Notes under the pieces: generated by a model
The model's database searches: none
What the model was told of the DNA's origin: nothing
Seen by the model: only the letters and a program-made list of their open reading frames with translations
Position numbers and translations under genes: made by a program
Part shown: positions 8,614 through 17,484 of the stretch, piece by piece
Layout: the number at the start of each line of letters is the position of its first letter
Position numbering within the stretch: position 1 is the first letter of the stretch
Assembly (NCBI RefSeq): GCF_014645535.1
Contig: NZ_BMLX01000007.1
Location: 1 to 64,000 of the forward strand
Length of the DNA: 64,000 bases
Direction of reading: 5' to 3'
Source: Silvimonas iriomotensis
GTDB taxonomy: Bacteria > Pseudomonadota > Gammaproteobacteria > Burkholderiales > Chitinibacteraceae

Positions 8614-9483
8614 CTAGACAGAGTGTGTGATGTTCAACGCCGCATCAAGGGCGGCTGCGGCATCACCATCGGGCGAGAACTTGCGGGCAAACAGGGCCGG
8701 GCTGGCGATCAGTTGCGGCACGTCGGCCGCCGTGAATTCTGCCGGCGACCAGGCGTTTTCTTGCCAGCGCAACTGATGCAGATTGTGCGAGGCCAGTTCC
8801 GGGCCACAAGCAGTGGCCATCAGCACGGTCTGGACAAACATTTCGTCGGGCACCAGCGTGCTGCGGAAAAAGGCCGGCACCTGCGGGTGCTGATCCACAA
8901 ATCCGATGAGCGCTTTGCAGGCCGATTGCGACAGACACCACCATTGCGAACCCGCCCAGACGCGCGTCAATGGCGCGGGTAGGCTGCGCCGCAGACCCAG
9001 CCGGTTCAGGCCACGCTGCAGTTTTTGCAGGACTTTGCCGGGACGTGTGCCGTTGAGTTGTTCCGGGAAATACGCTTGCCAGCGGTAGCGCACATCAAAT
9101 TCATCTTGCGCGCGCAGATCAATAAACCCTGCGGCAGTGGCCCGGGTAAGCCAGGCGCTGATGTGTTCGGTGGTCTTGATGGGGTAATCGGCGCCGGACA
9201 ATAACTGCGCCCAGTCAAAGCCATCCTTGAGCGCAGCGCGAACCAGATCCAGCGTTGCGTCCACCAGAGAAAACCCGCCCCAGCGACAGGGGCGGCGGGC
9301 AATAAAGGTGACCGCTGCCGTTGCCGGCATGGCTGCCTTGATCGCATCAAAAGTAGCTTGATCCGTTCTGGCGTCGATATGCAGATAGCAACGCACACCA
9401 GGCGCATTCAGGCGCGCGACCAGCCGGCCCAACTGGGCAGGCTGGCCATGCGCCAGGATCAGATACGCTACGGAGAGGCTCAA
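8614..9483 (-). CDS. GT14-family (core-2/I-branching-like) glycosyltransferase
   Basis: 289 residues from a TTG at 9483. An ATG at 9522 would add 13 Arg-rich residues inside the obgE frame and has its GGAAG only one base away, so I favour the TTG, which overlaps the obgE stop (TTGA). Homology-like sequence begins at [12 protein letters not shown]. The segment [11 protein letters not shown] is the hallmark of the GT14/DUF707-like beta-1,6-N-acetylglucosaminyltransferase fold, and HIDARTD and GSQWWCLS also fit the family. No transmembrane segment is seen, so it is cytoplasmic or peripheral. The acceptor is unknown. It is translationally coupled to obgE. Confidence 0.78.
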   Translation of the reverse strand: MSLSVAYLILAHGQPAQLGRLVARLNAPGVRCYLHIDARTDQATFDAIKAAMPATAAVTFIARRPCRWGGFSLVDATLDLVRAALKDGFDWAQLLSGADYPIKTTEHISAWLTRATAAGFIDLRAQDEFDVRYRWQAYFPEQLNGTRPGKVLQKLQRGLNRLGLRRSLPAPLTRVWAGSQWWCLSQSACKALIGFVDQHPQVPAFFRSTLVPDEMFVQTVLMATACGPELASHNLHQLRWQENAWSPAEFTAADVPQLIASPALFARKFSPDGDAAAALDAALNITHSV

Positions 9484-10661
9484 GCCTCGTCGCCGTCCAC
9501 GTGACGCAGCGCGGCGGCACATTCTTCCGGCGTCAGACCTTCGCAGACATTGGGCGTCGGCGTCGGGGCGTGATCGGCAGCGTGGGCGGCCTCTTCCTTG
9601 CGCATGGCGCGCACGGCATCCAGGTAATCCATGATCGCCCAGGTCAGTTCTTTACAACCATCGCCAGTCAGACCGGAAATGGTGAACATGCGGCGCTGCA
9701 TCGGATCAAACGGCTTGTACGGGTCCGGCTCGCCGCCATCCCAGCCGTATTCCTTGAGGAAGTTCGCCACGCGTTCGGCGCGCTCTTCTTCCGGCACCAT
9801 GTCGAGCTTGTTCAGCACCAGCCAGCGCGGCTTGTCGTGCAGTTCTTCATCGTACTTGCGCAGTTCTTCTACGATTGCATTGGCTTCTGCCACCGGATCA
9901 ACGCCTTCATCAAACGGCGCCAGATCAACGATGTGCAGCAGCACACCCGTGCGGGTCAGATGCTTGAGGAAGCGATGACCCAGGCCAGCGCCTTCCGCGG
10001 CGCCTTCGATCAGACCGGGGATATCGGCGACCACAAAGCTGCGGTTGTCATCAATACGCACCACGCCCAGATTGGGGTGCAGTGTGGTGAAGGGGTAATC
10101 GGCCACTTTGGGTTTGGCGGCAGATACAGCGCGGATGAACGTGGACTTGCCGGCGTTGGGCATGCCCAGCAGGCCGACGTCGGCCAGCACTTTCAGTTCC
10201 AGTTTCAGTTCACGACGCTCGCCTGCTTCGCCCGGCGTGGTCTGGCGCGGGGCGCGGTTCACGGACGACTTGAAGTGGATGTTGCCCCAGCCGCCCTTGC
10301 CGCCCTTGGCCACGCAAACGCGCTGACCGTTGTGCGTCAGATCGGCAACGACTTCTTCGGTTTCAGCGTCGACGATCACCGTACCGACCGGCATGCGCAG
10401 TTCAATGTCGTCACCGGCGGCGCCGTAGCAATCGGCACCACGGCCGGACTCGCCATCCTGCGCCTTGTATTTCTTGACGAAGCGATAGTCTACGAGGGTA
10501 TTGATGTCTTCATCCGCCACGGCCCACAGGCTGCCGCCACGGCCGCCGTCGCCGCCATCGGGGCCGCCACGCGGAATGAATTTCTCGCGGCGCATACTGG
10601 CCGACCCTTTCCCGCCTTTACCGGCGATGACTTCAATTCTGGCTTCGTCAATGAATTTCAT
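9480..10661 (-). CDS. obgE: GTPase ObgE/CgtA
   Basis: 393 residues. The Gly-rich Obg fold occupies 1-158. The G domain follows with G1 GMPNAGKS at 166-173, switch DIPGLIEGA, and NKLD for guanine specificity. The C-terminal tail is variable. Obg proteins are essential 50S-assembly and stress GTPases. Transcribed from its own promoter (10788-10817), downstream of the rplU-rpmA terminator, in the conserved rplU-rpmA-obgE order. Confidence 0.98.
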   Translation of the reverse strand: MKFIDEARIEVIAGKGGKGSASMRREKFIPRGGPDGGDGGRGGSLWAVADEDINTLVDYRFVKKYKAQDGESGRGADCYGAAGDDIELRMPVGTVIVDAETEEVVADLTHNGQRVCVAKGGKGGWGNIHFKSSVNRAPRQTTPGEAGERRELKLELKVLADVGLLGMPNAGKSTFIRAVSAAKPKVADYPFTTLHPNLGVVRIDDNRSFVVADIPGLIEGAAEGAGLGHRFLKHLTRTGVLLHIVDLAPFDEGVDPVAEANAIVEELRKYDEELHDKPRWLVLNKLDMVPEEERAERVANFLKEYGWDGGEPDPYKPFDPMQRRMFTISGLTGDGCKELTWAIMDYLDAVRAMRKEEAAHAADHAPTPTPNVCEGLTPEECAAALRHVDGDEA

Positions 10662-10787
10662 GGTGAATTCTGCTTTCCAGTGAGGGGTTAGGCGTGAACG
10701 GTATTCACAGAACTGGCCGCCTTGTATGCGGTCAGCGCCCCAAAAAACCGCAGCTACCCAGGCTACGGGTATGCGGATGCTAAAACA

Positions 10788-10817
10788 TTATATAAATAGT
10801 GCCGCTTTTGACGGCAA
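10788..10817 (-). promoter_or_regulatory. Putative sigma70 promoter of obgE
   Basis: On the minus strand TTGCCG (10812-10817) and a perfect TATAAT (10788-10793) are separated by 18 bases. The predicted transcript starts about 120 bases before the obgE ATG, past the ribosomal protein terminator. Confidence 0.5.
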
Positions 10818-10905
10818 CAACGGCAAACATCAAACAAATCAGTCCAGTTAGCCGGATACACTATCCGGTTGACTGGCAGATGGGCTACAAACCCTGCCCA
10901 TAAAC

Positions 10906-10936
10906 AAAAAGCCCCATCACAGGACAGGGCTTTTTT
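10906..10936 (-). terminator. Rho-independent terminator after rpmA
   Basis: Arms AAAAAGCCC (10906-10914) and GGGCTTTTT (10927-10935). On the minus strand a GC stem is followed by a T run 20-50 bases beyond the rpmA stop, so it should separate rplU-rpmA from obgE. Confidence 0.75.
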
Positions 10937-10955
10937 GATCCGTCATCGTTGTTGC

Positions 10956-11237
10956 TTAAGCAACTTCGATCACTTCACCTTCGTACGGTTCGATGAACAC
11001 GGTGCGACGCTTTTGCGCGCCCTTGATCATGAACTTGACGTAACCGTCAACCAGCGCGAACAAGGTGTGATCCTTGCCCATGCCAACGTTGGTGCCCGGG
11101 TGGAACTCGGTACCGCGTTGACGCACGATGATCGAACCGGCGTTGATCAGCTCGCCACCGTAGGCTTTGACGCCCAGACGTTTGGCATGCGAGTCGCGGC
11201 CGTTACGGGAACTACCGCCAGCTTTTTTGTGTGCCAT
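10956..11237 (-). CDS. rpmA: 50S ribosomal protein L27
   Basis: 93 residues. The N-terminal [15 protein letters not shown] sequence, which reaches into the peptidyl transferase centre, is followed by the RLGVK and [15 protein letters not shown] motifs of bL27. Co-transcribed with rplU, 21 bases downstream of its stop. No extra N-terminal cleavage peptide of the Firmicutes type is present. Confidence 0.99.
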   Translation of the reverse strand: MAHKKAGGSSRNGRDSHAKRLGVKAYGGELINAGSIIVRQRGTEFHPGTNVGMGKDHTLFALVDGYVKFMIKGAQKRRTVFIEPYEGEVIEVA

Positions 11238-11258
11238 GGTTAGTTAGCTCCTGATGGA

Positions 11259-11570
11259 TTACGCGTCGATGGAATCGATGCGGATTTCAGTGTAGTTCTG
11301 GCGATGACCAGCGTGCTTCTGGTAGTGCTTACGGCGACGCATCTTGAAAATGCGAACCTTCTCACCACGACCATGCGACACGACAGTTGCCTTGATGGCG
11401 GCGCCGGCTACCACAGGGGTACCGATCGTCACTGCATCACCGTTTGCCACCATCAATACTTCATTCAGTACGATCTGGCTGTCGATGTCTGCAGCAATCT
11501 GTTCTACTTTAAGTTTTTCGCCGACGACAACTTTGTACTGCTTGCCACCGGTTTTTACGACTGCATACAT
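11259..11570 (-). CDS. rplU: 50S ribosomal protein L21
   Basis: 103 residues, standard bL21 length, with the start [13 protein letters not shown] and the C-terminal [14 protein letters not shown] motif that contacts 23S rRNA. First gene of the rplU-rpmA unit. A strong consensus promoter lies about 80 bases upstream. Confidence 0.99.
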   Translation of the reverse strand: MYAVVKTGGKQYKVVVGEKLKVEQIAADIDSQIVLNEVLMVANGDAVTIGTPVVAGAAIKATVVSHGRGEKVRIFKMRRRKHYQKHAGHRQNYTEIRIDSIDA

Positions 11571-11652
11571 TTAACAAGCTCCAAAGAGTTTGCGCCCAAG
11601 AAACCGTGCCTTTGCAGACACAGCCTTCCCGCCCTTGCGGAAAGAATCGGCG

Positions 11653-11681
11653 ACTATAGCGCGATCTTCTTTACCCGTCAA
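11653..11681 (-). promoter_or_regulatory. Strong sigma70 promoter of rplU-rpmA
   Basis: Minus-strand TTGACG (11676-11681), 17-base spacer, TATAGT (11653-11658). It sits about 85 bases before the rplU ATG, leaving an untranslated leader of about 75 bases. Confidence 0.75.
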
Positions 11682-11775
11682 ACACTTATCGCATTTCAAA
11701 CGGCAAACCGACCCGCGGGAAAACCCTGGTCCACGCGGCCATCCGGCCTGCTTGCCCGTCTGAACATCAACGCGG

Positions 11776-11805
11776 TCGAAGAAAACGGCCGTTCCATGCT
11801 AAAAT
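11776..11805 (+). promoter_or_regulatory. Possible promoter of ispB
   Basis: TAAAAT (11800-11805) preceded by TGC and, 18 bases upstream, a weak TCGAAG. It points towards ispB, whose GTG lies 38 bases further on. The -35 match is poor. Confidence 0.35.
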
Positions 11806-11842
11806 TGCGTGTTTATTCAATACCAGTTCAAGCGAGGCGCTC

Positions 11843-12811
11843 GTGGCAATGGAGTTGGTCAAATCGGTCGTCGACCAGGACATGACGGCGGTTGACGCCC
11901 TGATTCGCAAACAGCTCTATTCAGATGTCGTGCTGGTGCGCCAGGTCGGTGAATATATTGTTTCTTCCGGCGGCAAGCGGCTGCGCCCGATCATGGTGCT
12001 GCTGACAGCCCGTGCGCTGGGCTATCAAGGCGAGCATCACCACACCCTGGCGGCCGTCATCGAGTTCATCCATACCGCCACCTTGCTGCATGACGATGTG
12101 GTGGATGAATCTGCTCTGCGCCGCGGCCGCGAAACCGCCAATGCCCTGTTCGGCAATGCCGCCAGCGTGCTGGTGGGCGACTTCGTCTACACCCGCTCGT
12201 TCCAGATGATGGTGTCGGTCGGCTCCATGCGCGTCATGGAAGTACTGGCTGAAGCCACCAACATCATTGCTGAAGGCGAAGTGCTGCAACTGATGAACAT
12301 CGGTAACGTCGATATCGACGAAGCCGGCTATCTGCAGGTTATCCAGTACAAGACGGCCAAGCTGTTTGAAGCGGCCTCGCGCCTTGGCGCCATTCTGGCC
12401 GGCGTGGATACCGCCACCGAAGCGGCCTTTGCCCGTTACGGCATGCACCTGGGTACGGCATTCCAGATTATTGACGATGTGCTGGATTACTCTGGCCACA
12501 CCGAAGAAATCGGCAAGAACCTGGGCGATGACCTGGCCGAAGGCAAGCCGACCCTGCCGCTGATTTATGTCATGCGCCACGGTGCGCCTGAGCATGCCAA
12601 CGCCGTGCGTGAGGCTTTGACGCACGCCAGCCGTGACCGTTTTGACGACGTCAGCCGCGCCATTCACGCCACCGGTGCACTGGATTACGCCCGGCAGATT
12701 GCAACGGCAGAAGCTGATCGCGCCAAGGCAGAACTGGAAGGCGTGCCTGACAGCCCGGCCAAGCGCGCCCTCCTGGCACTGGCCGATCTGGCCATTCACA
12801 GAAATAGCTAG
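11843..12811 (+). CDS. ispB: Octaprenyl diphosphate synthase (trans-polyprenyl synthase)
   Basis: 322 residues from a GTG; an ATG two codons in is an alternative. Both aspartate-rich motifs of trans-prenyl synthases are present: LLHDDVVDE near residue 84 and IIDDVLDYSG near 212. They bind the Mg-diphosphate of the allylic substrate and IPP. The product supplies the ubiquinone side chain, and octaprenyl length is inferred from the betaproteobacterial context. Divergent from rplU. Confidence 0.93.
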   Translation: MAMELVKSVVDQDMTAVDALIRKQLYSDVVLVRQVGEYIVSSGGKRLRPIMVLLTARALGYQGEHHHTLAAVIEFIHTATLLHDDVVDESALRRGRETANALFGNAASVLVGDFVYTRSFQMMVSVGSMRVMEVLAEATNIIAEGEVLQLMNIGNVDIDEAGYLQVIQYKTAKLFEAASRLGAILAGVDTATEAAFARYGMHLGTAFQIIDDVLDYSGHTEEIGKNLGDDLAEGKPTLPLIYVMRHGAPEHANAVREALTHASRDRFDDVSRAIHATGALDYARQIATAEADRAKAELEGVPDSPAKRALLALADLAIHRNS

Positions 12812-12817
12812 AAACAG

Positions 12818-12846
12818 TTGACAGGCTTTAGGGCCGCAGACATAAT
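12818..12846 (+). promoter_or_regulatory. Consensus promoter of tRNA-Pro
   Basis: Perfect TTGACA (12818-12823), 17-base spacer, CATAAT (12841-12846), 43 bases ahead of the tRNA 5' end and just downstream of ispB. Confidence 0.8.
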
Positions 12847-12889
12847 CCCGTTTCTTCGCGAGCGGCACAGCTTGCGAAGTCACAGAAAT

Positions 12890-12966
12890 CGGGGTGTAGC
12901 TTAGCCTGGTAGAGCGCTACGTTCGGGACGTAGAGGCCGGAGGTTCGAATCCTCTCACCCCGACCA
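12890..12966 (+). tRNA. tRNA-Pro (anticodon CGG)
   Basis: 77 nt with encoded CCA. Acceptor CGGGGTG/CACCCCG, D-arm with TAGCTTAGCCTGGTAGAGC, anticodon stem CTACG/CGTAG with loop TTCGGGA giving anticodon CGG (codon CCG), and T-arm GGTTCGAATCC. No integrase or duplicated 3' end is seen nearby, so it does not appear to be an occupied attachment site. Confidence 0.96.
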
Positions 12967-12972
12967 GATTTC

Positions 12973-13013
12973 ACGAAAAGCCGGATTCAGCGATTGCTGA
13001 TCCGGCTTTTTCG
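12973..13013 (+). terminator. Terminator after tRNA-Pro
   Basis: Inverted repeat CGAAAAGCCGGAT ... ATCCGGCTTTTTCG with a short loop and trailing T residues, seven bases past the tRNA 3' end. Confidence 0.8.
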
Positions 13014-13167
13014 TTTGCGTTGCGTCCAGCGCGGCCACAACGGCTTGCGAGATGGTTCACAATAGCAGCAGGCCAATCGCAAATGACTGGCTTTTCTTCT
13101 GGTTGCATTGCAACAATTACAGCATACGACAGTCAGACCATTCTTCGCCCCCTCCAACAGGACACTC

Positions 13168-13830
13168 ATGGCCGCCTGGCAAATCTGGCAGATTGTGACC
13201 AACTTTGGTGATTCGGCGCTGTTGCTGCCGGTCGCCGCGGTGCTGGTTGGCTGGATGCTTTATGAAAAAGCCTGGCGCTGCGCCACGATCTGGCTATTGC
13301 TGTTCACCCCGGCACTGGCGGTGGTGCTTGGCGCCAAACTGGCCTTTCTGGGCTGGGGCATCGGGATCGAATCGCTGGATTTCACCGGCCCCAGCGGCCA
13401 CACCACGCTCTCGATGGCGATCTACCCGACTCTGGCGGTGTGGATCGTGCAACGCATGCCGCCGCGCAATCATGGCAGCGCCTATCTACTGGGCTGGCTG
13501 TTCGCGCTGGTCATCGGTATTTCGCGGCTGGTGCTGCACAAGCACTCGGTTTCTGAAGTAGTGGCCGGTGTGGCGCTGGGCACGCTGGTCAGCCTGACCT
13601 GGACACTGTTGTCCGCGCTTGATTCGCGCCCGACCCATCATTTTGTGCTGGCCAGCGCCATCGTGATCATGGTGATGTGCGGGCTGCATGGCGAACGCGC
13701 CCCCACCCAGAACGCCATTGCCCGCTGGGCGATCGCCATGTCTGGCCGGCCGGTGGCCTACAACCGCTACACCGCATGGCCCAACAGCCCGTATCGCAAA
13801 ATACGCTACATCGACCCCTGGGGCGTTTGA
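13168..13830 (+). CDS. PAP2-superfamily membrane phosphatase
   Basis: 220 residues from the ATG at 13168, preceded by AGGACACTC. An upstream in-frame start at 13108 lacks a ribosome site. About five hydrophobic segments. The PAP2 signature is recognisable as GPSGHTT and SRLVLHKHSVSE. The usual final Asp is Glu, and the first K-X6-RP motif is degenerate (KLAFLGWGI without RP). Probable substrates are isoprenoid or lipid phosphates at the inner membrane. The substrate cannot be told from sequence. Confidence 0.78.
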   Translation: MAAWQIWQIVTNFGDSALLLPVAAVLVGWMLYEKAWRCATIWLLLFTPALAVVLGAKLAFLGWGIGIESLDFTGPSGHTTLSMAIYPTLAVWIVQRMPPRNHGSAYLLGWLFALVIGISRLVLHKHSVSEVVAGVALGTLVSLTWTLLSALDSRPTHHFVLASAIVIMVMCGLHGERAPTQNAIARWAIAMSGRPVAYNRYTAWPNSPYRKIRYIDPWGV

Positions 13831-13920
13831 TCCGTCTTTTTGCGCAGTTCGTCGCACAATCCGACAGGTATTGCGCCACCCCGCATACTGACGGCCATTA
13901 CCCCTCCATCAGGCCGCATC

Positions 13921-14583
13921 ATGAAGCTCTCTTTGCTGCAACGAATCAAACCCGGCGTTGTTGTCGAAATCCTGGTTAACTTCATTTTGCCCTGGCTGGT
14001 TTACAACCAGAGCCTGCCGCGCTGGGGCGAGCACAACGCACTGCTGGCCTCCGCCCTGCCGCCGGTAATCTGGAGCGCCGTCGGGCTGATCCGCCACCGC
14101 CGGCTGGATGCCATGAGCGCCCTGGTGGTGGCCGGCATTTTGTTGTCGCTGGGCGCGGTCATGCTGGGGGGTAGCCCGTCGCTGATGCTGATGCGTGAAT
14201 CGCTGATCACGGGCGCAATCGGCCTGGTTTTCCTGGTTTCAGCCTTACTGCGCCGGCCGCTGACTTATTATCTGGCCCAGGCCGCACTGGCCCGCGAGCC
14301 AGGTTTTAGCAAAGCGCGCTTCGAGCAGTTGTTTATTGATGCCAATGGCCGCGTGGCCGGCTGGATGACGCTCATGGCGCTGGTCTGGGGCGGTGGTTTG
14401 CTGGCCGAGACCGTACTGCGCCTGTGGCTGGTCAAGGTTATTCCGGTCGCGCAGTTTTTGCTGGTGGCACCGTGGATCAGCTACGGCATTTACGGTGCGC
14501 TGGCGGGCTGGACCTGGTGGTACCGCGGACAACTGCGCCGCTCTGGTCGCGGCGTTGTCGGCCAGATCAACCCGGCCAGTTGA
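13921..14583 (+). CDS. VC0807-family integral membrane protein
   Basis: 220 residues from the ATG at 13921. Several hydrophobic helices: ILVNFILPWLVYNQ, ALPPVIWSAVGLIRHRRLD, ALVVAGILLSLGAVMLGG, ITGAIGLVFLVSALLRRPL, plus C-terminal ones. The NFILPWLVY and IRHRRLDAMSA stretches match the pattern of VC0807-type proteins often annotated as intracellular septation A-like. The function is unknown. Its 3' end is closed by the terminator at 14599. Confidence 0.65.
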   Translation: MKLSLLQRIKPGVVVEILVNFILPWLVYNQSLPRWGEHNALLASALPPVIWSAVGLIRHRRLDAMSALVVAGILLSLGAVMLGGSPSLMLMRESLITGAIGLVFLVSALLRRPLTYYLAQAALAREPGFSKARFEQLFIDANGRVAGWMTLMALVWGGGLLAETVLRLWLVKVIPVAQFLLVAPWISYGIYGALAGWTWWYRGQLRRSGRGVVGQINPAS

Positions 14584-14598
14584 GCTCGAACACGCAAC

Positions 14599-14630
14599 AA
14601 AAAAGCCCGTCATCCAGACGGGCTTTTTTT
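14599..14630. terminator. Bidirectional rho-independent terminator
   Basis: Stem GCCCGTC (14605-14611) / GACGGGC (14617-14623), loop ATCCA, flanked by A6 and T7. It separates the converging VC0807-family and iron-uptake genes. Confidence 0.9.
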
Positions 14631-14642
14631 ATGGGGCGCTGC

Positions 14643-16037
14643 TTACCAGCCCCAGAACATCAACCACCAGGTCAGATCGATCAGCGCCAGCGCCGCGATA
14701 AACACGGTCCACGCCGATGCCTGTCGCCACAGCGGTGCAGCGTACTGACGCACAATGCCGGCCGCCAGCCCCAGACTCCACAGATTGGCGAGCACCAGCA
14801 TGGTGATGCGCACCGGGCTTACCCACAGCAGCGAGACGCCTTCGGGCTTGAGAATGGTGATAGAGGTTGCCGACAGGCCAAGGAACAAGCCACAGCCCGC
14901 CAGTGGAATCAGCCCCAGCACCAGATGGTGAAAGCGGCGCATCTGCCACGGCCCCAGCAAGCGGTTGGCGAGAGCCAGAATAGCGGTGAGCGCCGCGCCC
15001 ATCACCAGCCCGACCGTAACAATCCAGGCCACCACCAGCGAACCATCCAGCAGCGTGAACACGTCATTTTGCTGCGGGTAATTGGTGAAGATGAACCAGG
15101 GCAGCGATTTTTCCAGCGGCCACATGATGTTGTGGTTGATCAGCCATTCCGCCAGCGTCTGCTTGATGGTGATCATCCACGGGCTGACCGTCCACTGGAA
15201 CGCGCCAATAGCCAGACCCAGCATACCGAACAGCACCAGCACGCTTTGCCAGCGGGCATCTTTGGGTGGGCCGACGCGCACGACTTCTTCGTTGGGCGAG
15301 CGCACGGTCAGCGTGATTGCATCACGGTGGCTACTGCAGCGGCCGCACATATGGCAATCCGCGTTGCCTTGCATATCGCGCATCGGCACCATCGGCGCAC
15401 AGACAATCGGGATCACTTTATGGCCGTGGTAGGACTGCTTCCAGGCTTCTTTGTCGACTTTGAAGTGAATGGGCGCCAGACGCGAGAGCATGTTGAACAC
15501 GCCGTTGACCGGGCACAGGTATTTGCACCAGGCGCGGCGGTCACGCGCGTACAGAAAACCGATGATCATGGCGGCCACGGTAGAGCCGCCCAGCACCACG
15601 ATCACCGCTTTGGGATATTGATAGACACTGACCATCTGGCCATAGATGGTGGTCCCGGCAAACGCGACAAACGGCCAGCCCGACCAGCGCATCCAGCGCG
15701 GCAGCGGCAGGTTCAGGCCAAAGCGGCTACTCCACTCTGACAACGCGCCTTCCGGACAGAGCACGCCACACCACAAGCGGCCGAACAGCACCATGGAGAG
15801 CAACACAAACGGCCACCAGATCCCCCAGAACAGGAACTGGGCAAACACCGTCAGGTTATTAAGGATACGTGCGTCTGAGTCCGGCAGCGGCCGTAATACC
15901 GGGAACACCAGCAAAGAGACGTAAAACACCACCACCACCCACTGCGCGGTGATGATGGCGCCACGGTGCTGCGCCAGCCAGTCAGCTGCACTGGCCAGTA
16001 CCGTTTTCTTTGCCGGGATACTGCATCTTTGCTGCAT
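14643..16037 (-). CDS. 4Fe-4S ferredoxin-type membrane protein of an Ftr/P19 iron uptake locus (FtrD/NosR-NapH-like)
   Basis: 464 residues from the ATG at 16037, preceded by GGAAGGAAGG at eight bases. The longer frame (to 16187) runs through the palindrome at 16100. Many transmembrane helices. Cysteine motifs are LWCGVLCPEG and WCKYLCPVNG, typical of NosR/NapH/FtrD, and a soluble CHMCGRC cluster. The family passes electrons across the inner membrane. In FtrABCD it is thought to support ferrous iron oxidation/transport. Third gene after P19 and cupredoxin. Confidence 0.8.
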   Translation of the reverse strand: MQQRCSIPAKKTVLASAADWLAQHRGAIITAQWVVVVFYVSLLVFPVLRPLPDSDARILNNLTVFAQFLFWGIWWPFVLLSMVLFGRLWCGVLCPEGALSEWSSRFGLNLPLPRWMRWSGWPFVAFAGTTIYGQMVSVYQYPKAVIVVLGGSTVAAMIIGFLYARDRRAWCKYLCPVNGVFNMLSRLAPIHFKVDKEAWKQSYHGHKVIPIVCAPMVPMRDMQGNADCHMCGRCSSHRDAITLTVRSPNEEVVRVGPPKDARWQSVLVLFGMLGLAIGAFQWTVSPWMITIKQTLAEWLINHNIMWPLEKSLPWFIFTNYPQQNDVFTLLDGSLVVAWIVTVGLVMGAALTAILALANRLLGPWQMRRFHHLVLGLIPLAGCGLFLGLSATSITILKPEGVSLLWVSPVRITMLVLANLWSLGLAAGIVRQYAAPLWRQASAWTVFIAALALIDLTWWLMFWGW

Positions 16038-16099
16038 TGCTGCCGCCTTCCTTCCAACCGTCATGCCTTGTGAGCGCACATCATAACGGCTTATCTGGT

Positions 16100-16118
16100 G
16101 AGAATGCTTAGCATTCTC
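16100..16118. promoter_or_regulatory. Fur-box-like palindrome upstream of the 4Fe-4S membrane protein gene
   Basis: GAGAATGCTTAGCATTCTC matches 14 of 19 positions of the classical Fur box GATAATGATAATCATTATC and has perfect 8-bp arms. It lies 63 bases upstream of the chosen ATG and suggests a second, internal iron-regulated promoter. Confidence 0.6.
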
Positions 16119-16260
16119 CAGAAACAACCAGGTCTTGCTTGTCCAGGCGCCGCAAATCCGGGCCTGGGCAACGCTTGAAAAACACAAAAAACACCACCCT
16201 CATCACCCCGCAAGGCCAGCGCACATAGCGCAGCCAGCCCTTCAAGCGCCGGGTTCAGCA

Positions 16261-16593
16261 TTATTTGGCGATGATCTTGCCCTTGGCCGTTGCCTGGTGA
16301 AAATCATCAAACCAGGTGTACTCACCCGGCGAGAGCGGCGCCAGGATCACGAACGAGGTCACGCCAGGGCCCAGTACCTTTTCCTTGCGCAGTTGCGTGC
16401 TTTCGAATTCTGCCGCCTGCGTGCCGGTGTTGGTCAGCACCACGCGGATCTTCTTGCCCGCCGGCACGGTCAACTCGGTCGGGTTGGCCTTGCCATCCTT
16501 GAACTCGATTTTGACTTCGTGCGGCTCATCGGCCATGGCCGTACCGGTCAGCGTCGCCAGGCCCAGGGCCAGTGCAAACAGGGTCTTGCGCAT
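16261..16593 (-). CDS. Periplasmic cupredoxin-domain protein (FtrB-like)
   Basis: 110 residues from the ATG at 16593, with AAGGA nine bases upstream. Earlier in-frame starts add residues ahead of an obvious signal peptide (MRKTLFALALGLATLTGTAMA). The mature part has the cupredoxin_1 pattern FKDGKANPTELTVPAGKKIR ... PGEYTWFDDF. In Ftr systems this protein oxidises Fe(II) with bound copper. Its stop overlaps an ATG (TAATG) where an ftrC permease gene would be expected, but only a 56-codon frame follows. Confidence 0.8.
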   Translation of the reverse strand: MRKTLFALALGLATLTGTAMADEPHEVKIEFKDGKANPTELTVPAGKKIRVVLTNTGTQAAEFESTQLRKEKVLGPGVTSFVILAPLSPGEYTWFDDFHQATAKGKIIAK

Positions 16594-16724
16594 TGCTCTT
16601 ATTCCTTTAACAACGTTCATGTCGGGGCGCGGCATGACAACGACATCGGGCTGCCGATTCAAGCACAAAAGGGCGCACAGCCTCGCTGCACGCCCATCTG
16701 CATTCCGTCAGCAAGACGGACCGA

Positions 16725-17264
16725 TCAATAGCCACCCTTCTTGCCAGTACCGGCGAAGGTGAACTCGTAATCGTTGGTGATGGTTTCAAACCACGGGCCC
16801 ACACCGGTTTCCTTGTCCACATGGCGGCCAAAGTGACCCATCGGGTTCTTGGACGGCGGCAGGATGGTCAGGTGCAGTTTGTACTTGCCCGGGCCAAACA
16901 GTTTCACGTTGTCACCGTAGTGCGGGCCATCGTTGGCCACCATGGCCATCATGTCGCCCGACACTTTCTGGTTGGTACCCACTTTGGTGACTTCATACTT
17001 CACCAGCAGTGCCGGCATCCATTCGCCTTCGGCAAAACCGTTGGGGTTGTTCTTCAGCGCGTGGATATCGGCCTCAAGGTGAATGTCCGATTCTTCCGCC
17101 TTGCGCATCATGCCTTCCGGGTCCATCTTGATCGGTTGCAGGTACACAGCACCGATTTCCATACCGCCCTTGAGCAGCGGCTTGCCAATCGGGTATTCAG
17201 CCGCGAAGGCCGAAGCAGTCAGGGTCAACGCAGCAACGGCGCCAGCCAGAATCGAAACACGCAT
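16725..17264 (-). CDS. P19/FtrA-family periplasmic iron-binding protein
   Basis: 179 residues with a signal peptide (cleavage after SAFA, about residue 21). Mature-part signatures of the P19/Tp34/FetP family are IGAVYLQPI, ESDIHLEADIHA, GPHYGDNVKLFGPGKY and GHFGRHVDKETGVGPWF. The His and Met residues in these segments form the Cu/Fe sites of P19 homologues. GAGG precedes the ATG. First gene of the locus, with a Fur-like box upstream at 17330. Confidence 0.92.
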   Translation of the reverse strand: MRVSILAGAVAALTLTASAFAAEYPIGKPLLKGGMEIGAVYLQPIKMDPEGMMRKAEESDIHLEADIHALKNNPNGFAEGEWMPALLVKYEVTKVGTNQKVSGDMMAMVANDGPHYGDNVKLFGPGKYKLHLTILPPSKNPMGHFGRHVDKETGVGPWFETITNDYEFTFAGTGKKGGY

Positions 17265-17329
17265 TATTTGGATACCTCGTCAGAAGTTGGGTTTTCAGCG
17301 CAGGTGCGGTTATTGGACATGTAATGTAT

Positions 17330-17344
17330 TGAGAAAGATTCTCA
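17330..17344. promoter_or_regulatory. Fur-box-like palindrome upstream of P19
   Basis: TGAGAAAGATTCTCA (7-1-7 type, compare TGATAATNATTATCA) with 6-bp perfect arms, 65 bases before the P19 ATG. Iron repression of the locus is inferred. Confidence 0.6.
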
Positions 17345-17484
17345 TTTATAGCAATGATGCCTCACCAGTACAAAAGCCTCAAGCGTAAAAACGTAACATT
17401 CATATGCATTGCTGCAATTGCGACACCTGCGGGGCCTGTCCGGGGTGGTTTACAGGGCCGATACCGCAGTGCATCGTGCCCACC

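Noticed and set aside
12890-12966. tRNA-Pro as an integration site
   Set aside because: No duplicated tRNA 3' end, integrase or mobile genes nearby; flanks are housekeeping genes.
16091-16261. 56-codon frame starting at TAATG after the cupredoxin gene, in the place of ftrC
   Set aside because: It lacks the REGLE motif and hydrophobic helices of FTR1 and overlaps the upstream part of a Fur-like palindrome. Noted as a curiosity of the missing permease, not as a gene.
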